Shown piece by piece: positions 62,522-64,000 of a DNA stretch of 64,000 nucleotides (positions are counted from its first letter, which is position 1; each line of letters opens with the position of its first letter). The translations under genes and the position numbers were made by a program. The notes below the pieces were generated by a model. That model was not told where the DNA came from and did no database searches. It saw only the letters and a program-made list of their open reading frames with translations. Origin of the DNA: Spirodela intermedia (Eukaryota > Streptophyta > Magnoliopsida > Alismatales > Araceae); NCBI GenBank assembly GCA_902729315.2, contig LR746279.1, forward strand, positions 1,812,001 to 1,876,000, written 5' to 3'.

Positions 62522-62911
62522 TGAAGGCTTAGCTCCAGCTCCGCTTTTAACTGCCATAGCTCTCTGTCTCTGTCGAGCTGCCCAACAATGAACAATTTGG
62601 GCGTACTTCCTACTTTAGTTTGTTAAGCTTCTTTTGGAGGGTTAATCTAAGCCGCACATCATCGGGAGTTATAACAGCGGATAAGTGACCACGTGAGACA
62701 GGGTGCTAGCTCATCCAACAGTCGTTACACTCACCCTCTCTCCTCTTCCTATTAGGTCTCTATAAATAAGAGACTATGTGTTCGATAAAATGTGATTTGC
62801 ACATATTCAGTACTTGAATTCATTTGAGTATTCTTGATTCTTCTTTCGATTTCTTGTTTCTTTTTAGATTTTAGGGAACTTGAGTTCGTTCCTGGCTTCT
62901 CAAAGCCAACA
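62522..62911 (+). repeat. 3' LTR of the copia element
   Basis: Same 390-bp length and ends as the 5' LTR; preceded by a purine-rich stretch (about 62494-62519) that should be the polypurine tract. Confidence 0.95.
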
Positions 62912-64000
62912 TGATATAGCCGACCTAGAGTTGCTTTCCATTTTTGAGAACTATATAGGTGGGGAACTCTCGGTCCATCGTATTGGCGATGACGTATGAG
63001 GATCCATGGTGCAACATTGCTCATTGTCTCCCAATTAGGGCCACCGTTCCCTCCAGAACAAACTACGCTGATCCCGTGCTTCATAGCGTGGAACGATTTG
63101 AGGGCTAACCCATCCTTGAGGTACTCTCGCGGGACACTGCCGAGGGACACTGAGAGCACGTCAACGCTGTCGTGGATTGCTGCCTCGAAACTGGCAATGA
63201 TGTCGGCATCAAAGCATGCAATGCCACGTACTGGTGGCCAGCAGACTCGGTACACCACATGAGCTTTGGGAGACCCGCCCTTGGCTGTGCCGTTAGCGAA
63301 GCCCAATATACTTGCACAAGGAGCGAACGAGCCGCCAGCAGTGTCCAGTGTGTCGGTGCCATGGCCATCAGTGTCACGAACGGTATTTAGATTGGCATTG
63401 ATTGCACCCAGTGCTGCTACATAGCCTTTGTTGAAGAATCTCGCCCCGATCAGCTTCCTACGTCAATGAAGTCCAACCGTGTATGGTAAAATATCAAATA
63501 CCTAACATCACTAGCAAAACGCTTTGAGTGTTTTTACCAAAGAGAATGGAAGGAGGTGAAGAATAGAAGAATTATGTCAACCAAGGGATGCTGACCTGAA
63601 CAAGCATCGTATCCATCAATCCTATCAATCCTATTTTCAACAGATGTATTTGCTATGTCAAATATAATGAATGATGTGCCGAAGTCCAAAACAGACAATT
63701 AGGTATTATTAAGCCAGGAAGAAGAGATGATGATAGTGATGAGGTAGATTGGGATGGCATAAGGGATCATAATGGGGAAATTACGTATGATCCTGACTCT
63801 GGTCCCATTCCAAACCTTGAGACCTAAATGCGAGTTGAGCAACAACATTCATGTTGCACTTAACACCATCAATGGGGCTGCTCTCATAGGTTCCCTTCCA
63901 CCTCGATGGGATGGGCCCCAAGTCTGCATCGTTGAAGCTGGCCGACTCCAGCCATACTCTTGTTGCCGGAGGAATTGGCCAAAAAATACATGAGTGAGCA

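Larger units (their letters stand above)
58363..62911 (+). mobile_element. Ty1/copia LTR retrotransposon, non-autonomous remnant
   Basis: Full-length element of 4549 bp with 390-bp LTRs (58363-58752 and 62522-62911), TG...CA ends and a 5-bp target-site duplication TGATA (58358-58362 and 62912-62916). Internal order is copia: gag from 58792, a zinc knuckle near 59519, protease, integrase with RSDRGGEF and NGIVERKN, reverse transcriptase with YVDDL near 61550, and RNase H with DNQSAI near 62273. It is broken: gag stops after about 60 codons, several further stops interrupt pol, the zinc knuckle has lost its His and last Cys, and the protease motif reads DIGA rather than DTGA. The segment between integrase and the pre-RT linker is deleted (NGIVERKN is followed within about 20 residues by the linker). 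It cannot be autonomous. It lies in intron 6 of the subtilase pseudogene, in the opposite orientation. Confidence 0.95.
55851..64000 (-). pseudogene. Second subtilase copy, inactivated and split by a retrotransposon (5' end off the window)
   Basis: Homologous exon by exon to the intact gene at 44.1-48.5 kb. Exon 5 near 63965-63857, exon 6 63458-62925, exon 7 near 58273-58178, exon 8 58082-57838, exon 9 near 57215-57095, exon 10 near 57020-56810, exon 11 near 56705-55851. Lesions seen: a frameshift in exon 6 near 63000 and a Lys-to-stop change at its last codon; a 4.55-kb copia element in intron 6; the donor after exon 7 changed from GT to AT; a frameshift in exon 8 near 57915; the catalytic serine motif reads GTLMSCPH (Ser to Leu); the exon 11 acceptor AG changed to GG; and a roughly 290-bp insertion splitting exon 11. 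The His region survives as DGHGTDT. The gene is dead many times over, yet homology remains easy to read, so loss is not ancient. Upstream exons 1-4 should lie right of the window. Confidence 0.92.

Overview
This is a stretch of a flowering-plant nuclear genome. The genes have spliced exons with GT-AG and occasional GC-AG introns. The protein families are plant-specific (an AAP amino acid permease, a CYP724-type brassinosteroid P450, SBT5-type subtilases and a chloroplast J-protein). There is also a fragment of plastid ndhB and a Ty1/copia retrotransposon. Several genes have very GC-rich 5' exons set in AT-rich intergenic DNA, which hints at a monocot, but I cannot name the species.

Layout. 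The gene-dense part is 1-25 kb: an AAP permease (minus, runs off the left edge); a plant-specific 226-aa membrane protein (plus); a tandem pair of small hydrophobic proteins on a duplicated block with conserved upstream DNA (minus); an SmD1-like spliced gene whose N-terminus is replaced by an in-frame GA microsatellite (plus); a DnaJ11-like chloroplast J-protein (plus); a complete six-exon RAB2/RABB1 GTPase (minus); and a complete nine-exon CYP724-like P450 (minus). From 25 to 64 kb the DNA is AT-rich and repeat-laden. It carries a minus-strand series of related subtilase loci: a decayed fragment at 30.7-31.3 kb, an apparently intact 11-exon gene at 44.1-48.5 kb, and a dead copy at 55.9-64 kb (beginning off the right edge). 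The dead copy is split by a 4.55-kb copia element with identical 5-bp target-site duplications. A 0.4-kb plastid ndhB insert lies at 36.6-37.0 kb.

The genes do not form one pathway: they are neighbouring nuclear genes for amino acid uptake, splicing, plastid proteostasis, ER-Golgi traffic, brassinosteroid synthesis and extracellular proteolysis. I did not find a convincing novel multi-gene system. The most unusual structures are: RAB2 intron 3, which is built from about 180-bp tandem repeats that copy the exon 4 splice acceptor; the SmD1 chimera; the duplicated small-membrane-protein block with a conserved TGACGTCA palindrome; and the layered decay of the third subtilase. Exon boundaries were placed by eye from splice consensus and reading-frame continuity, without transcript support.
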